This document shows positions 8,830-21,036 of a stretch of 64,000 nucleotides of DNA, piece after piece. Position 1 is the stretch's first letter; every line of letters starts with the position of its first letter. The notes beneath the pieces were generated by a model, which saw only the letters and a list, made by a program, of their open reading frames with translations, made no database searches and had not been told where the DNA came from. This DNA comes from Hemileia vastatrix (Eukaryota > Basidiomycota > Pucciniomycetes > Pucciniales > Zaghouaniaceae): positions 5,228,501-5,292,500 of the forward strand of contig JASXTE010000017.1 of the NCBI GenBank assembly GCA_030280995.1. Reading direction: 5' to 3'. The position numbers were made by a program, and so were the translations under genes.

Positions 8830-11800
8830 TGAATGAGCCCTACTGGACTGTGGGGCCACAGAATGTTTTCTTTCTAAAAAGTTCTTACAGTAAAATAAAA
8901 AGAAAAAAGAAAAAATGGACCACCCTAGGAATCTAATTATGTTTGATGGATCCCCAGGTAGGGGAGGAGAAGTAAGAGAGAAAATTTTTTGCAGGTTCTG
9001 CTGGGATGGAAGGGAATCTCAGTGCAAGGAATATGTGACAAACCTGAAGGACAAGTACAACATGGTACTGGGTATGACTTGGCTGTAAAAATATAACCCA
9101 CAAAATGATTGGAAGGAGAAGAAAGTTCTGATGGGAAGGAAAGGGATTCCTGGCGCTTAAGTATAGGCCTCCTGCCCCCTTCAGCGGCCAAGGGCCCATT
9201 GCTGTGAGTCTCCTGATGTTTTGTTTTCATCAGTAGACTTTCTGTACAAACTGATGCTTCCTCTTGATTCTAAGCAACAGGCTGGGGATAGGTCACCAAT
9301 GTGGAGCACCAAAGAGGGCCAGAAAGTAAATGAAGTGCACCAAGAAAAGGAGAAGGCACAAAAAAGATAAGGAAAGGTAGAAGATGAAAGGGTGGATGGC
9401 ACAGAGAGAGAATTTGTTCCCTGGCCCCTTCAGGGGTGAGCCAACCCTTCCCAAAATTCTCCTGGTGTTTTCTTATCATTAGTAGACTTTCTGAAAGAGC
9501 TGACACTTTCTCTTTATGCTAAGTTTTAAGGCTTGAAGGGGGCACTGGAGGAGGAGGAGGGACTGGAATGTGACACAACAGCTTGGAAAATATCTTCCAA
9601 GATTGCAGCCAAGGTCCAGTCCTTAAAGCTGACAAAAAGCCTCAAAGAAATTGTCCCAGAAGCCTATTGGAAGTTCCTGCCAATTTTTGAAGCTGAAGGT
9701 ATAAAAACCCTTCCACCTCACCAACCATTTAATTTTTCTATTGATATAGTGCCAGGCGCAAAACCTCAGATCAGCTTCATCATTCCACTGTGAATCCTGT
9801 AATCAACAGCACTGAAAGAGATGATCAATTAAAGTATATAGAATGGTTTCATCAGATTTAAAATATCCTTGGGAAGCTCCAGTAATATTTTCTGGAAAGA
9901 CGAATGGCTCACTGAGACCATGCATGGATTTCAAGAGGTTAAGTGCACTGCCAGCCAAGAATAAGTACCCCCTTCCATTAACCTGTGAGCTGATTGAAAG
10001 TGTGAAAGGCGAAGAAGTCTTTACATACTTGATCAGAGGGCAAGCTACCACAATATACATGTGAAGGAAGGAGATGAGCACAAGCTGGCATTCTGCATTA
10101 AGTTTGGTCATTTTGAATGGTTGGAAATGCCTTTTGGTCCGTATGATGCTCCAGCAACCTTCCAGCACTTTACCAATAGCATCTTTAAGGATAGGATAGG
10201 GAGGGAAGTAGAAGTATACCTGGATGAAATTCTTATTTACTTCAGATCTATGGAGGAACATCAAGTGCAAGTGAAGGACTTCCTGAAGTTCTTGAGGAAC
10301 GCACAGGTTTGGTTGAAATAAGAAAAATGTATCTTCTCAGCAAAGGAAATTCCATACTTAGGCATGATCATCTCCAAGGATAAGGTAAGGATGGATCATG
10401 AAAAGTTGAAAGCTGTGACTGAATGGCCAAGACCAACATTGGTGAAAGAACTTCAATCATTCCTGGACTTTGCCAATTTATACCGGCACTTCATTGAAAA
10501 TTATTTACATATTTGCCAACCACTTTACAATCTAACAAGAAAAGAGGGAAAGTTTATATAAACAGATAGCCAAAAAAAGAATTTGACCAGTTAAAAAAGA
10601 AATTTTTGTCAGCTCCAATCCTTGCTATCCCAGATTTACTGAAACCATTTTTTCTAGAATGTGATCATTCAGATTTTGCCTTAGGTGTTTTATTATTGTA
10701 GTATAGTGCTGAAAATGTGTTAATCCCAGTAGCATATCTGTCACACATTCTACTAGGTGCTTAATTAAGCTATGAAATCTATGACAAGTAGCTACTGGCT
10801 TTAGTAGAGCCAGTATGGACCTGGCGTCATTATTTGGAAGGAGGACCTCACCGTTTGCAAGTTATTATCTATACCAACCACAAAAACTTGGAAAATTTTG
10901 TGACTACAAAAAATCTGATGCAAAGACAAGTGCGTTTTACTGAGTTATTAAGTAGTATCATATTTGTGGTTCAGTTTTTCCCAGGAAAAAAGAGCGGTAA
11001 ACCTGATGCACTATCTCAGTGCCCTGATTTGTGCCCCAAACCTGACCAAGTGCACACTTTTGTCACTACTTTGTTGAAGGCGGATATTAAAGAGGGGGTA
11101 ATCCTTGGAGAGTCAGAAATAGGGGATGTTTATTTGGTGGATTTGATAAAAAAAGGGACAGGGGGAAGATGAGGAAGTGGAGGAGCTGGTGAGGACACTA
11201 CTGTCAAAGGAGGTGTTGGTAAGGAAAGGATTGAAGGAGTATCACTTGGAAGAAGAGGTACTGTATTAGAATGGTAGAATTGTGTGCCAAATAAAAAAGA
11301 GCCCAGGAGGCAAGTGGTCAAGTCAAGACATGACTCTCCAATTGCAGGACACCCAGGACCCTTGAAGATGGTAGCGTTGGTGAGGCGTAACTTTTATTTG
11401 AAATCCATGAAGATGTACATTTAGCAATATGTAGCAGCATGTGACTCCTTTGAGAGAAACAAGGTTAGTCCAATGACAACACCACTGACACTGCTAAAAA
11501 TTCCCAAGCAGCCATGGAAGGAGCTCTCCTATGATCTTATAGTGGAGTCTCCAAAGTCTCAAGGGAAGAACAATATTCTCACAGTAGTTGACTGCTGCAC
11601 TAAGATGGCCCACTTCATTGCAACCACTAACAAGGTAAAATCAGAAGGTATTTCAGACCTAATGGTGGCACAAATCTGGAAGTTGCATGGATTGCCTGAT
11701 ATCATTATATCAGATAGGGGAAGTACCTTTAACTCTAAGTTGTTGAAAACAATGTATGAACAACTGAATATTAAGCCCATATTGTCAACAGCATGGAACC

Positions 11801-12565
11801 CCTAGACTGATGGACAATCCAATATAGTTGACAAGGCAATTGAAAAAATGCTTGCGTCATTTCATCAACTATCAGCAAGATGATTGTGTGCAGCTTCAAC
11901 CATTAGATGAATTTTCATACAACAACCAACTACATGTGTCAACAGGCATGTCCCCCTTTTATGCTTACTATGGATATCACCTAACATTCTCAATAGGTAC
12001 CCCATCCACGTTACAAGTCCCAGAAGCTGAAGAGAGAATTCAGAAAATACTGAGAATATGTTGAGAATTAGAGGCAGCGCTCAAGTTATCGCAGCAAGAA
12101 ATGAAGCTTCATCATGATCAAGGGAAGACTCAACATTGCACACTACAGGTATGTGACAAGGTTTGGCTAAGCTCATGTCTCCTTTCCACATTGTTCCCCA
12201 GTGCTAAATTAGATCATAAGAATGTGGGGCCATTCAAAGTCAAGTGCAAGGTGTTAGACTCAGCTTATTAATTGGAGTTACAAATCTCAATGAGGCAAGT
12301 ACATTCAGTTTTCAGCATTTCATTTCTCACAGAGCACAAAGAGGATACCATTGCAGAATGCCCAGAAGAGCAACCAGTACCAATCCAGGTGGGAAACAAA
12401 GAGGAGTTTGAGGTGGAAAAGGTTGTTTCTAAAAGGTTGTACAGGGGAAAGGTTCAGTACATAGTGAATTGGAGAAGCTATGGGGTTGGAGATAGGTCTT
12501 GAGAAACGGTGGAAAATTTGGTGAATTCTAAGGAAAAGTTGAAGGAGTTTGTGAAGGAGCACAGG
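8830..12565 (+). pseudogene. Gypsy-I pol (PR-RT-RH-IN-chromodomain)
   Basis: Protease: ALLDCGATECFLSKKF near 8837-8884. Reverse transcriptase 9840-10330: SLRPCMDFKRLSALPAKNKY, MPFGPYDAPATFQHF, and the active site reads YLDE where YxDD is expected, so the second Asp is lost. RNase H 10600-10900: PFFLECDHSDFALGVLL. Integrase 11320-12060: GHPGPLKM zinc-binding region, LSYDLIV, IISDRGSTF, then NP-stop-TDGQSN where NPQTDGQ is normal. Chromodomain 12395-12560: EVEKVVSKRLYRGKVQYIVN, with TGA at 12500-12502 replacing the aromatic Trp of the WEP motif. More than ten stops in total. Confidence 0.85.
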
Positions 12566-12572
12566 GGGCAGG

Positions 12573-12592
12573 AGGGGTAAAAGAGGGGGTAA
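12573..12592 (+). promoter_or_regulatory. Gypsy-I polypurine tract
   Basis: AGGGGTAAAAGAGGGGGTAA immediately before the 3' LTR, the expected position of the plus-strand primer. Confidence 0.7.
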
Positions 12593-12909
12593 TGTTAAGA
12601 TTTGGTTGAGAGGTGGGGAGGAGGAACACTATTAGTACTATGCATTGTAATGAGGCAGAGAAGTGGGTATTGCACAAGGGGGTTACATGGGGCAAGTTCT
12701 GTGGAGCACTCCTCATCAAACTACTTATATAGCAATCCAATTACTCTCTAGTTTCACTGCTAACTTAGAATAGTCAGTCCCATCTTCCCTCACTGTTGGA
12801 AACCCTGAAATAGTCAGTCTACTTAGTCTCACTTCTGTATTAGCATATTCAGTACTGTTTAAAGGCTAGAATCAAGGCTAGTAGTAGTTCTCCTTCTCAG
12901 GTCATAACA
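12593..12909 (+). repeat. Gypsy-I 3' LTR
   Basis: 317 bp, TGTTAAGATT to GGTCATAACA, followed by the TSD TAAAC at 12910-12914. Same length as the 5' LTR but with many substitutions. Confidence 0.88.
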
Positions 12910-12929
12910 TAAACCTTCAACTAAAAACA

Positions 12930-13735
12930 ATGAATAACCTCTCTACTAGGAAGAAACTTGAGTCAACTATGAATTTTATTGCTTTAAATTTAATTTCTGA
13001 CTCTGATTCTGACTCTGATTTGGAAGACACCTTAGCTTAACTGTCTCTTCTTTCCAAATAGCATTAAACCAACCAAGGGAGCATAAATGTTCTTCATGAT
13101 CCCAGATATTATCTCCACTCAATTATCAATATTCCTCTATTAATCTTCACATAAATATTTTAAACTTCTCCCAATTCCTTCATCAAAATTTATCAAATTA
13201 TCTCTTATCATCCCATCTTTCATAAAAATTCTTTTAATAAACAGTTTTATCCTTCCACCTAACATGCTGTTGCACTATGTTGCATTTGATCAAAAGGAAA
13301 TGGTGCTGCTATGAGAAATTTGAAAAATATCTTTACCATAGGATATGTTACTCAGATATTACCCACAAAGTGCTGTATTTTTTCTATCTTTTCCCTCAAG
13401 TATCAAACACTTTCTTTGCCAACTCCACAACATAAACTTGAATCCTCTCAAGTAATGCAAGCTGAAGATTTCCCTGGTTGTGTTGGTTTTATTTATGGTA
13501 CAACTATACCATAATTACAAAAGCCTACTCATGATGGAAACCATTATTTTGATCAGTAAAAAAGGTTTTATCAAGATTTTCTCCAATTTCACATGTCTCA
13601 TAAATTAAAATTTTATATTGTTTCTAGATATTCATTTCTATTTAACTTGTGTGTGATTTCAATAAAAATTTTATTGGTTTTCATAGTAGCTTCCCTTTCT
13701 AATTTAATGACCCTTCAATTGTAGATAATCCTATA
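12930..13735 (+). pseudogene. Harbinger-2 transposase, heavily decayed
   Basis: ATG at 12930 starts MNNLSTRKKLESTMNFIAL and a Ser-Asp run (DSDSDSDLED) as in the other copies. Several stops and frameshifts follow. The conserved SSQVMQAEDFPGCVGF is readable, but the catalytic VDGTTIP is IYGTTIP, so the first Asp is lost. Homology continues through the intron (about 13560-13630) into a mutated second exon and stops near 13735, so the catalytic Glu region and the 3' TIR are absent. Confidence 0.85.
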
Positions 13736-14720
13736 GTACTGGGTATAGGCCTTGACCAAGGGAGTTGGATAATAAATCAATAGAAAAACTCCTGTCCTTT
13801 TTAGAAATACCAGGTGAGATTAATATGCTACAGCATGTTAGAGACTTTTACAGTACCATGTTCAAACACTTCTTTACTACCTAAAAGTTCAAGAAAGTAG
13901 GCCAGATTATTACAAAAAAAAATAACTCTGAATTGTAGAGAAAATCCACTCCAGAAAACAAAACACAATTTACTTGTTTCACATAAATACTGCAATTATA
14001 CTTGATGCAGGTTTCAAAGCTACAATAGAGAAACCAGTTACAGGAGTTTAAATCCAATAAAAACTAAACTAGCACTATCACATCCATTTTTGGACAAAAA
14101 AAAGTAAAAATTTAGAGAGAAAATGTTATCTAATTACAAGAAGGTTGTATGATAAATAGAGTTTCCCCCAAACTGTCTTATTCACAATATACACACAGAC
14201 CACTACTAATCTGCCCAATTACACCTCTAAAATGCATAAAAACCATATCCAAGAGCTTCCCCTACTTGCTAATGCATATTACAACCTGAACATGGGTACA
14301 CATCCATGCAGATGCTTGCATTAGAGCCAAAATATCCCAATGTTACCACTAAGAACCAGAAAACTCTAAAAACCCCTTAAAACAGTAAAATAAGCCAAAA
14401 AATCAACACGGCATAAAAACAGAGATCAATTATGTCTATCAACTGACACTAAGCACCTAACCATAACTATTAATCCTAGCTAAAAAACACAAAAATTAAA
14501 AATCAACAGATATAGTGAAAAATGAAAAATGACCAAAAGAGCACTTAAAACTTAGAATATAAAGAATTTCAATGCAACATATAATATAGAGAGAAACTAG
14601 GTAAATTCAATGGTGGTAGCTCTATCCCCAGGGTCTAAGTATTCAGCTAAGGAATCCAGAAAACCCCATAATTAAGATAATTATGGCTTCCAAGACATCA
14701 CCAAACAGCACCAAACATCA
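13736..14720. other. No gene seen
   Basis: AT-rich sequence with many stops on both strands and no recognisable repeat or protein match. It begins where Harbinger-2 homology ends, so it may include the lost 3' part of that element beyond recognition. Confidence 0.5.
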
Positions 14721-14738
14721 CAAAAAAGGGCCATCCAG

Positions 14739-15440
14739 ATGTTGGATGATGACATAATCCCTCCAATTAAGAATTTTCACATTTTTATCTCATATTCAAA
14801 CACCATTTTTAAAATTCTTCCAAAACCTCTATCTGAAATGGGTCTTTTCCAATACTGCATTGACAAGAATCTTATCTGCACCATAGCTACACCAGCCCAT
14901 CCATATAGGACCTCCTATTATTCTTTCCAAACCAGAAAAAAGACTTTCTAAAGACCTTGTCCTCTATATTCTTTATCACCTTTACCACCAACTCAACCTG
15001 GTTCATCATCTACAAGCACTAAAAGATATAGGCCTTCCATTTTAATACCCAAATTCCTTAACAAAATACACCCTCCTAAGAAGAGTGCCACCACTACTAA
15101 AACCTCTACTTCCAACAAGCCAATATCCCCAGATAGTGAAATAAAAATTTATTTTCTAAATATATCATGTCCTTTACTTATGAACTCTTTAGTTTATCCT
15201 CTTTCTGACAGTGATGATGAAAATGTAGGGACTGTTAATCCATCACCTGCTAGTTTCCTGCCCAAAATCAAGAAAAATTTCCAGCAAACTTCTCTGAAAA
15301 AAAAAACACCTTCTTTTTGACTACTTCCAATTCTCTCCTGCTAAATATCCCCTGGACATTGAAATGAGAAGGCAATTCATCCAACAGTTCAAGACTGATT
15401 CTGAAAATTTAATTTCATCTCTTGATTATCTTCTTTAATT
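14739..15440 (+). pseudogene. Decayed Pro/Ser/Lys-rich coding remnant, unknown
   Basis: A 70-codon frame opens at 14739. Further open pieces in other frames follow, with words such as PPTQPGSSSTSTKRYRPS, ATTTKTSTSNKPISPDSE and YPLSDSDDENVG. This low-complexity, charged composition resembles disordered gag N-termini of rust retroelements, but no conserved domain is visible. Confidence 0.3.
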
Positions 15441-15524
15441 TAAGTCTAGCTTTTAAATTTTTCTGATTATAAATTGAAAAACATGAACCTTGTCTAGTCC
15501 TCCTGAATGTAGCCATCATATAAA

Positions 15525-15715
15525 AGCTTTTCAGTTTACAGTCTTGGGGGACTAAAAAACGTAAATCATAAAAAGGAGAACCAGATATAAGAAAAAAATA
15601 AAGGCTTGGATTCCCTCTTTCAAGAAATAAACTTAATAAATATCATTAGTTTATAGTCCTGAAGGACTCATCCGATGAGCCATCCTCAGTTTCTAGTATT
15701 GGGGGACTATGATCA
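15525..15715. repeat. Three dispersed AGTC-loop-GACT hairpins
   Basis: CAGTTTACAGTCTTGGGGGACT (given in two parts: CAGTTTACAGTC and TTGGGGGACT), AGTTTATAGTCCTGAAGGACT and CAGTTTCTAGTATTGGGGGACT are variants of one ~21-bp hairpin word within 190 bp. AGTCC-TGAA-GGACT is a perfect stem. Confidence 0.45.
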
Positions 15716-15992
15716 ATATTTTCAGTTTAAAGCCTTAATGGAATTTATTTCTCATTTTCATATTGAAACTTCAGCATGTACATGCATTATTTTCAATCAA
15801 TGCTTGTTGTCTATATTAATACAACATCCACATTTTAGAATCCATTTCTTCAGTTCCCTTCCCTTCTATTTATCTTCAGTTTTAATCCTCATAAATACCT
15901 TTAAACAACTTCCTTGCTTTGTAGATTCAAAAGAATATGTCTAAAAACTGTGAATACACAAGAAAAGACCTTTCACCTTCACTGAATTAATC

Positions 15993-16250
15993 ATGAATTC
16001 TAAATCTTACTTCAAGGCTTGGGATACTTGCAACACCAGAAACAGAAAATGTGACAGAGACTCACAAATTCCTCTTCTTCCTACTTCTCCTTTTCCTTCT
16101 CACAAATACATATCCAGATTCCCAACTGGATCCCCTGAATATAGACCCTCTTCCTCTTTTCTCTCTTCTTATCACTCCAGGATACTAAAAGGTCCACTCA
16201 TAAAAAAAACAATTCCATTCCACAAACCCAACCTCAATTTTACCTAATCC
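15993..16250 (+). pseudogene. Ser/Pro-rich fragment with a C-x6-C cluster, unknown
   Basis: An 84-codon frame begins MNSKSYFKAWDTCNTRNRKC. CNTRNRKC is a C-x6-C spacing like the core of Zn2Cys6 motifs, but the expected preceding Cys is Trp and no second triplet follows, so a zinc cluster is not established. The rest is Ser/Pro-rich and ends at TAA near 16245; decayed frames continue to about 16510. Confidence 0.25.
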
Positions 16251-16519
16251 TGCACCTTCAACTTCAACTTCTCCAAGACTTCTGGAAAGACTTCAATATG
16301 GGTCCATATTGATTCTTCCTTCTACATCAGCACATCTACCCACATCTGGATAGCCATCAGTACCTGAATCCACATGCACTGTGGTACACATCTTTCAGTA
16401 ACACAGAAATTGGCACCTTTTTCAGCAAGCATAAAAAAGGGGTTTTCATGAAGTATTGTAACAAAAGCACAAAAAATGAAGTCTTCAAAGAGCAGAAAAG
16501 TTAAAATCTCCATGCTCAG

Positions 16520-17590
16520 CTTTTTTAGTGCAATATGGATATATGTGCTTCAGAAAAAAAATGGAGGGAAGTACATACAAGACAATATGGCAAGAGTACT
16601 GTATGTATTAAAAAAATGACAGCAAGTGCTAATATAATAGTATAGATTGAGGAAGAGGCATAAAGTGATGGTGCAGGTTTCACCCTAACATAAGTACAAT
16701 GCTACATAAGTAGGATCCACAGGTATCTGTTGCTTATTAACTCTGCTAAGATAATAAAAAAAGACACTAGAAAATATGAGGAACAACAAACAAGTGTATA
16801 TGCAGCATTCAAAGTAAGGGAAGTAAAGGTAAGACCCAAAATGGGAAATAAATTTACTAGGCACTGAGAGTTTTACAATTAGTGAATACTCTCACAGCAA
16901 GCAAAAATTTTATAGTGAATGCAGAAGGCAGTACAGAGCTTACTATATAATAAAGAACTCAGGAAACGTAGGGTATGTGGAGATAGGTGTTGTGATAGGC
17001 ACTAATAGTAATAATTAAAGCAAAAATTTAGGCACTATTATTTAGAAAACAGAATGATTCAGGCATTTTTCCTAGAGTACTGAGATGATTAGTTTACCAT
17101 TTTATACACTTAGACTAGCACTAAACTTGTGCAAGGGAACCAGTAGGGGAAGGGTGCTGATTAAATAGGGTATAAAAAATAGAACACACTCTTTAATAAG
17201 TAAAAGAGTAGTTGAAGATTAGAGAAACATATATAAATAATAGCATAGAAGTAGAATAGAGATTCAGAAGAGAATTTTAATATATTTTATTTTATGTGCA
17301 TAACAGGGGTACATAGCCATAAGTAGTGGTGAAGAGTTATTTTATTGCTACAGAAGGACTTTATTAGAGAGAGTGGATCAAGAGGAAGTTATTGAGTATA
17401 CTAGCAATTACTTAGAATAGATCTAGCCAGTCAGAAATTTAATTTTTTTTAAATATATTAACTTTTCTTTTGTTTTTCAATATCATCTTACTCTTTCTTC
17501 TCTCATAACACTTAAATATTATTAATATTTTTTTAAAATATAAGAGTGGAAGGTTCTTATTTTTAATTTTTAGAAAAGAGACCCAACCTG
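16520..17590. other. No gene seen
   Basis: Purine-rich AT-rich sequence with frequent stops, no recognisable repeat boundary and no conserved motif on either strand. Confidence 0.5.
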
Positions 17591-17597
17591 TCTTGGA

Positions 17598-18525
17598 TTG
17601 TGTCTATGGCTTGGTATTATAGAGCTTTATAACTCTACAGAATTCCTGTTTCAAAACAGCCAAACAAAAACAGATCTAACACACACTCTCCACCATCTTC
17701 TCTCAGAGAAAGGCAGAAGCAAAATAAAGCTGAAAATTCATACACAACTGCCACCAATTCACAGAAAGAAAACCAAACCAATCACAATATAAGACAAGTT
17801 AATGTCCACCACAAAACCCACAGAGATTTCAGTACTTCTCAAGAAACAAAAACGTTCCCTCCTACTAGAAGAAGAAATTTGACTTCTAAACTTCCATAAA
17901 ACTACTCTTCTGAAACTTCCATCTCTTCTAAATCATCATCCAGAGGACACCCTTCAGCTTCCAAGTTTCCATCCCCTTATTCATATGTCTATAGTCCAAT
18001 AACTTCTCCATCCATGAATCTTGTCCAGGAGCCGAAATTCATTCTAGCCACCCAAATTACACCAACTGTTCCTGCTTCACCTCTAATTAAATCTGTATCT
18101 AATTCACCATCTTTTTACTCAATGGAGGAAGATTCTGAAAATTCTTATCTATCTCTAGAAGTTCATCTATAAAGCAATATTCCCATTTTTTTAGAAATTA
18201 AAATTATTCCAGCTGACTGCAGATTTTCTGAACTTCCAATCTGTAAGTAAAAATTCCTTTTTATTAGAAATATGTTCTGACTAAATGTTCTGTGTATGCA
18301 GATGGCACTCCTCCTCCTGACCCTTCTTTTGTAGATGAACAACCCTTGGATACCATATTTACATTTGAAACTTAAGGTAATAGAATAACTTTAGTATAAT
18401 GTGCTCCAAAACTCTGAAGGCATTTTCTCTCTATGGCCCACTTAGAGAATTTGAGAAATACTTAAGGAAAAAACCTCTAGATGACCACTGGAATATGTCC
18501 AGGATAATCAAGCGCACCTTTCAAC
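17598..18525 (+). pseudogene. Decayed multi-exon-like coding remnant truncated by an LTR
   Basis: Open pieces in shifting frames: a 64-codon frame at 17598, then Ser/Thr/Pro-rich words (SSETSISSKSSSRGHPSAS, SYVYSPITSPSMNLVQEPK), an intron-like GTAAGTA...TGCAG near 18242-18300, then DGTPPPDPSFVDEQPLDTIF. A final stretch, KAFSLYGPLREFEKYLRKKP, reads until the LTR at 18526. It is coding-like in composition, but I do not recognise the protein. It may be the 5' part of a retroelement or a captured host gene. Confidence 0.35.
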
Positions 18526-18683
18526 TTTCAGTCTAGGTATCCCCAGGACTGAGTATTTCTTATGTTTAGCATAAGATAACCTAAATTTTATTAATAAAAT
18601 AAGCCAAATATATGGTTATGATACTTATATATATGGTTATTATGCTTATATATATTTATTATACTTTTAAACGACTTAGATTA
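18526..18683 (+). repeat. Fragment of a B0-type (type E) LTR
   Basis: TTTCAGTCTAGGTATCCCCAG onward aligns with the LTRs at 20465 and 34080 (shared CCCCAGGACTGAGTATTTCT). It covers only about the first 150 bp before the solo LTR, so together with 19828-26020 it marks an internally deleted B0-like element. Confidence 0.75.
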
Positions 18684-19822
18684 TGTCGGTCAGTTGTCTA
18701 GAAGAGGGAAAGAAAAGGGACAAAAAAGAAGAGAAACAAATAGGAAAAGATACTAAAGGTAAATAGAAAAATAAAAGTAGTAATAAAAATAATTTATTTA
18801 AAATGAAACAACGATGAGTGATTTGGGAGATGAACAATTTGAGGGTTTATTTAATATTAATATTATTTAAGTAAGAGTTCTGCGTGGAAAACACTATAAT
18901 TCCTATCAGACTTAATGCAACCTTTAATTTGTTATTGAGAATTTTTAATTAGATGGTAGTACTAATAAAAATAATAATAAACGTGATAAAATTATCTATT
19001 AAATTGTTGAGTGTATAGTAAGTGATGATGCTACAGGGGATTATCCAAGGCCCTTTTATAGGCAATGGGTCCTCTGAAGCGCCACTATGTTTGTAAATAC
19101 AATAGTTAGAATAGAATAAAACAAATATATCAAAGAGTAAATGAAACATAACAATGTAGAGAAAAACATGAAACAAATAATTAAAACCCCAATTAAGAAT
19201 CCAATTTTTCCGCCATTAATTCCCAAATCAGTAAGTAAAAATAGTGAATAACTAAACAAGATTGGAACATAGGAACTATGAGAAAAATAATTCCAAACAG
19301 ATGGTACAGTCTGATTTAAGGATATTTTAAGTGAAACAAAAAATACTTTGACGCAACAAAACATGTAATTAATCTCAATTCAGTATAAATTACTTAATTG
19401 GTTTTTCCTGACATAATTAAGGGTCAAAAGAAGCGTCATTAATTATTGTTTAGTATTATATGAAAGGTGTTATTTAATATATAAATTTAAATAATTAATT
19501 TACATATATTATAAGTCAATTTTACGCTTATAATTATAATATATGTTTTTTCAATTAATTAAATATAAATTTATAATTATTAAGTAACATAAAAATGCGC
19601 CATTATTTGTAGAATATATTATATTATGTTCAATTTAAATGTATATAAAAATTTATATAACCAATAAAATTAATATAACACTTGTATATAATAAAATACT
19701 TATATAATTTTATTATGCAATAAAATAATAATTTATATTCATTAAATACAATTCTTACCCACTCTTTCAGGTTTTATAAGTTACATATCATTTACTGGAC
19801 TCCTGGAATAGCCTAGCTGACA
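18684..19822 (-). repeat. Solo family-B LTR, TSD GATTA
   Basis: Minus-oriented LTR of about 1139 bp. Its 5' end on the minus strand reads TGTCAGCTAGGCTATTCCAG, matching other family-B LTRs, and its 3' end carries the CTTCTAGACAACTG word. GATTA precedes (18679-18683) and follows (19823-19827) it exactly. On the minus strand CCTATAAAAGGGCC near 19040-19056 is the LTR TATA-like box. No internal sequence is attached, so it arose by LTR-LTR recombination after insertion. Confidence 0.88.
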
Positions 19823-19827
19823 GATTA

Positions 19828-20334
19828 GCTATTATGTATAAAGAATGCTCAATAATGTATTAATAAGACATCTGAGTATGAGAAGAAAAGATGGGAGAAA
19901 GCCCATATAAAAAATGTTCAAAAAGGGTGATTAAGTTCTTATTTCTACACTAAATTTTAATTTAAATGGTAATGATAAATTGAAAGATCGATTCATTGTC
20001 CCATTTGTAGTAAAAAAGATGGTTGGTAACAATGCTGTTAAATTTATATAATATGCAGCATATGATAGGAAACATCCAGTATTCCCTATTTCTCTTATAA
20101 AACCATACCATTCTAATGATACTTCTCTATTTCCAAGAAGATCAGGAAGGCATAAACAGCAACCTGAAAAAATATTTGAAACAGTAGAAATTGAAAAGAT
20201 ACTTAAAATGAGATACCTTACTAAAGAAAAGGAAGTTGAGTATCTATTAGGGTTTAAAAATAAATCAAGTGAATATGACCAGTGGATTCCTGAAAATAAA
20301 ATCTCTGATCTCAAAAAACTCTTTAAAAAATTTT
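19828..20334 (+). pseudogene. Family-B polyprotein tail (GPY/F region and chromodomain)
   Basis: Closest to B0 at 33440-33960. Readable words: HPVFPISLIKPYHSND, SLFPRRSGRHKQQPE, and a chromodomain-like end IEKILKMRYLTKEKEVEYLL then SSEYDQWIPE. The upstream integrase is absent: the sequence joins LTR fragment 18526-18683 once the solo LTR is removed, so most of the element was deleted. Confidence 0.8.
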
Positions 20335-20950
20335 AAAGCCAAATAATACTGTTGAAAATATACTATATGTAATATAGAAATGTATAAAATATTTTTTCTA
20401 TTCACTTCTTCCTTAAATAATAAAAAGGTCTTAGAATTTTTTATTGTTTTTTTGAGTGAGGGAGTTTAAATATAGGTATCCCCAGGAATTAGTATTTCTT
20501 ATGTTTAAAATAAGAAAAACTTAATTTCATTAAGCTTATAAGTTAAATAAATGATTTTAATACCTGTATGTATGGAAATTGTGCTTATATATATATTTAT
20601 TATACTATTATATGACTTTTATAAGTTTTAATAGCTTATACATAGCCCCATAATACTTATTTTGGTGCTTATGTAGTCATAATATACTTATCTCAGGTGA
20701 TATTAAGTAATTATAGACATAAATAAGCTTATATGTATGTATAAATGTCATCCAGGCTATCTCAGGAGCCTGGTAAATTGTTATAATAATCTATTGGAAT
20801 CATATAAGGAAATAACATTATGTATTTTATGTATTTAAAATAAAATATTTTATTGAATAATAAAATTATATAAATATTTTATAAATAAGTAAAATAATCA
20901 TTATATTAATTTTATTATTAAGTAAATTATTTTTTACATAAAAATATATT

Positions 20951-21036
20951 AGGGGGTGTCAGTTCTGGCAAATCCGCACTTACAAATCCGCACTTAAATT
21001 TGACCAAATCCGCACTTAAATAAGTGCGGATTTCCA
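20951..21036. repeat. Harbinger-3 left TIR and subterminal repeats
   Basis: Four occurrences of AAATCCGCACTTA within about 65 bp, the last one inverted, forming a perfect 13-bp hairpin with an AA loop. The right end (24103-24158) carries the same word in both orientations and diverged GTAAGTGCTGATTTG variants. Repeated subterminal words are the usual layout of transposase-binding sites in such elements. Confidence 0.8.

Larger units (their letters stand above)
7351..12909 (+). mobile_element. Gypsy-I: complete but inactive chromovirus, 5559 bp
   Basis: Ty3/gypsy element with two 317-bp LTRs (TG...CA or AA ends), TAAAC TSD, gag, then protease, reverse transcriptase, RNase H, integrase and a C-terminal chromodomain, the normal chromovirus order. 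The LTRs differ at many positions, so insertion is old, and stops occur in every domain. It sits inside Harbinger-2. No primer-binding site is obvious after the 5' LTR; a purine-rich tract precedes the 3' LTR. Confidence 0.9.
7041..13735 (+). mobile_element. Harbinger-2: relic split by Gypsy-I
   Basis: The left part (about 7041-7345) aligns, inverted, with the 5' region of Harbinger-1 (4600-4875), including the ACTAGCCC palindrome and CCACCAAATG words. The right part (12915-13735) holds the decayed transposase. Removing Gypsy-I and one TSD joins the two parts as in Harbinger-1. Neither TIR is recognisable. Confidence 0.75.

Noticed and set aside
8933..9506. Four minus-strand frames opposite Gypsy-I
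   Set aside because: Antisense shadows of the degenerate gag-pol region; no conserved motif.
7705..12565. Stops in Gypsy-I as a repeat-induced point mutation signature
   Set aside because: Some fit C-to-T changes (NPQTDGQ Gln to TAG, chromodomain Trp to TGA), but others need transversions, so a RIP-like process cannot be claimed by eye.
15655..15690. GGACTCATCCGATGAGCC suggested a hammerhead ribozyme core
   Set aside because: The CTGATGA core is not exact and no GAAAC partner with a third stem is present; only simple hairpins remain.
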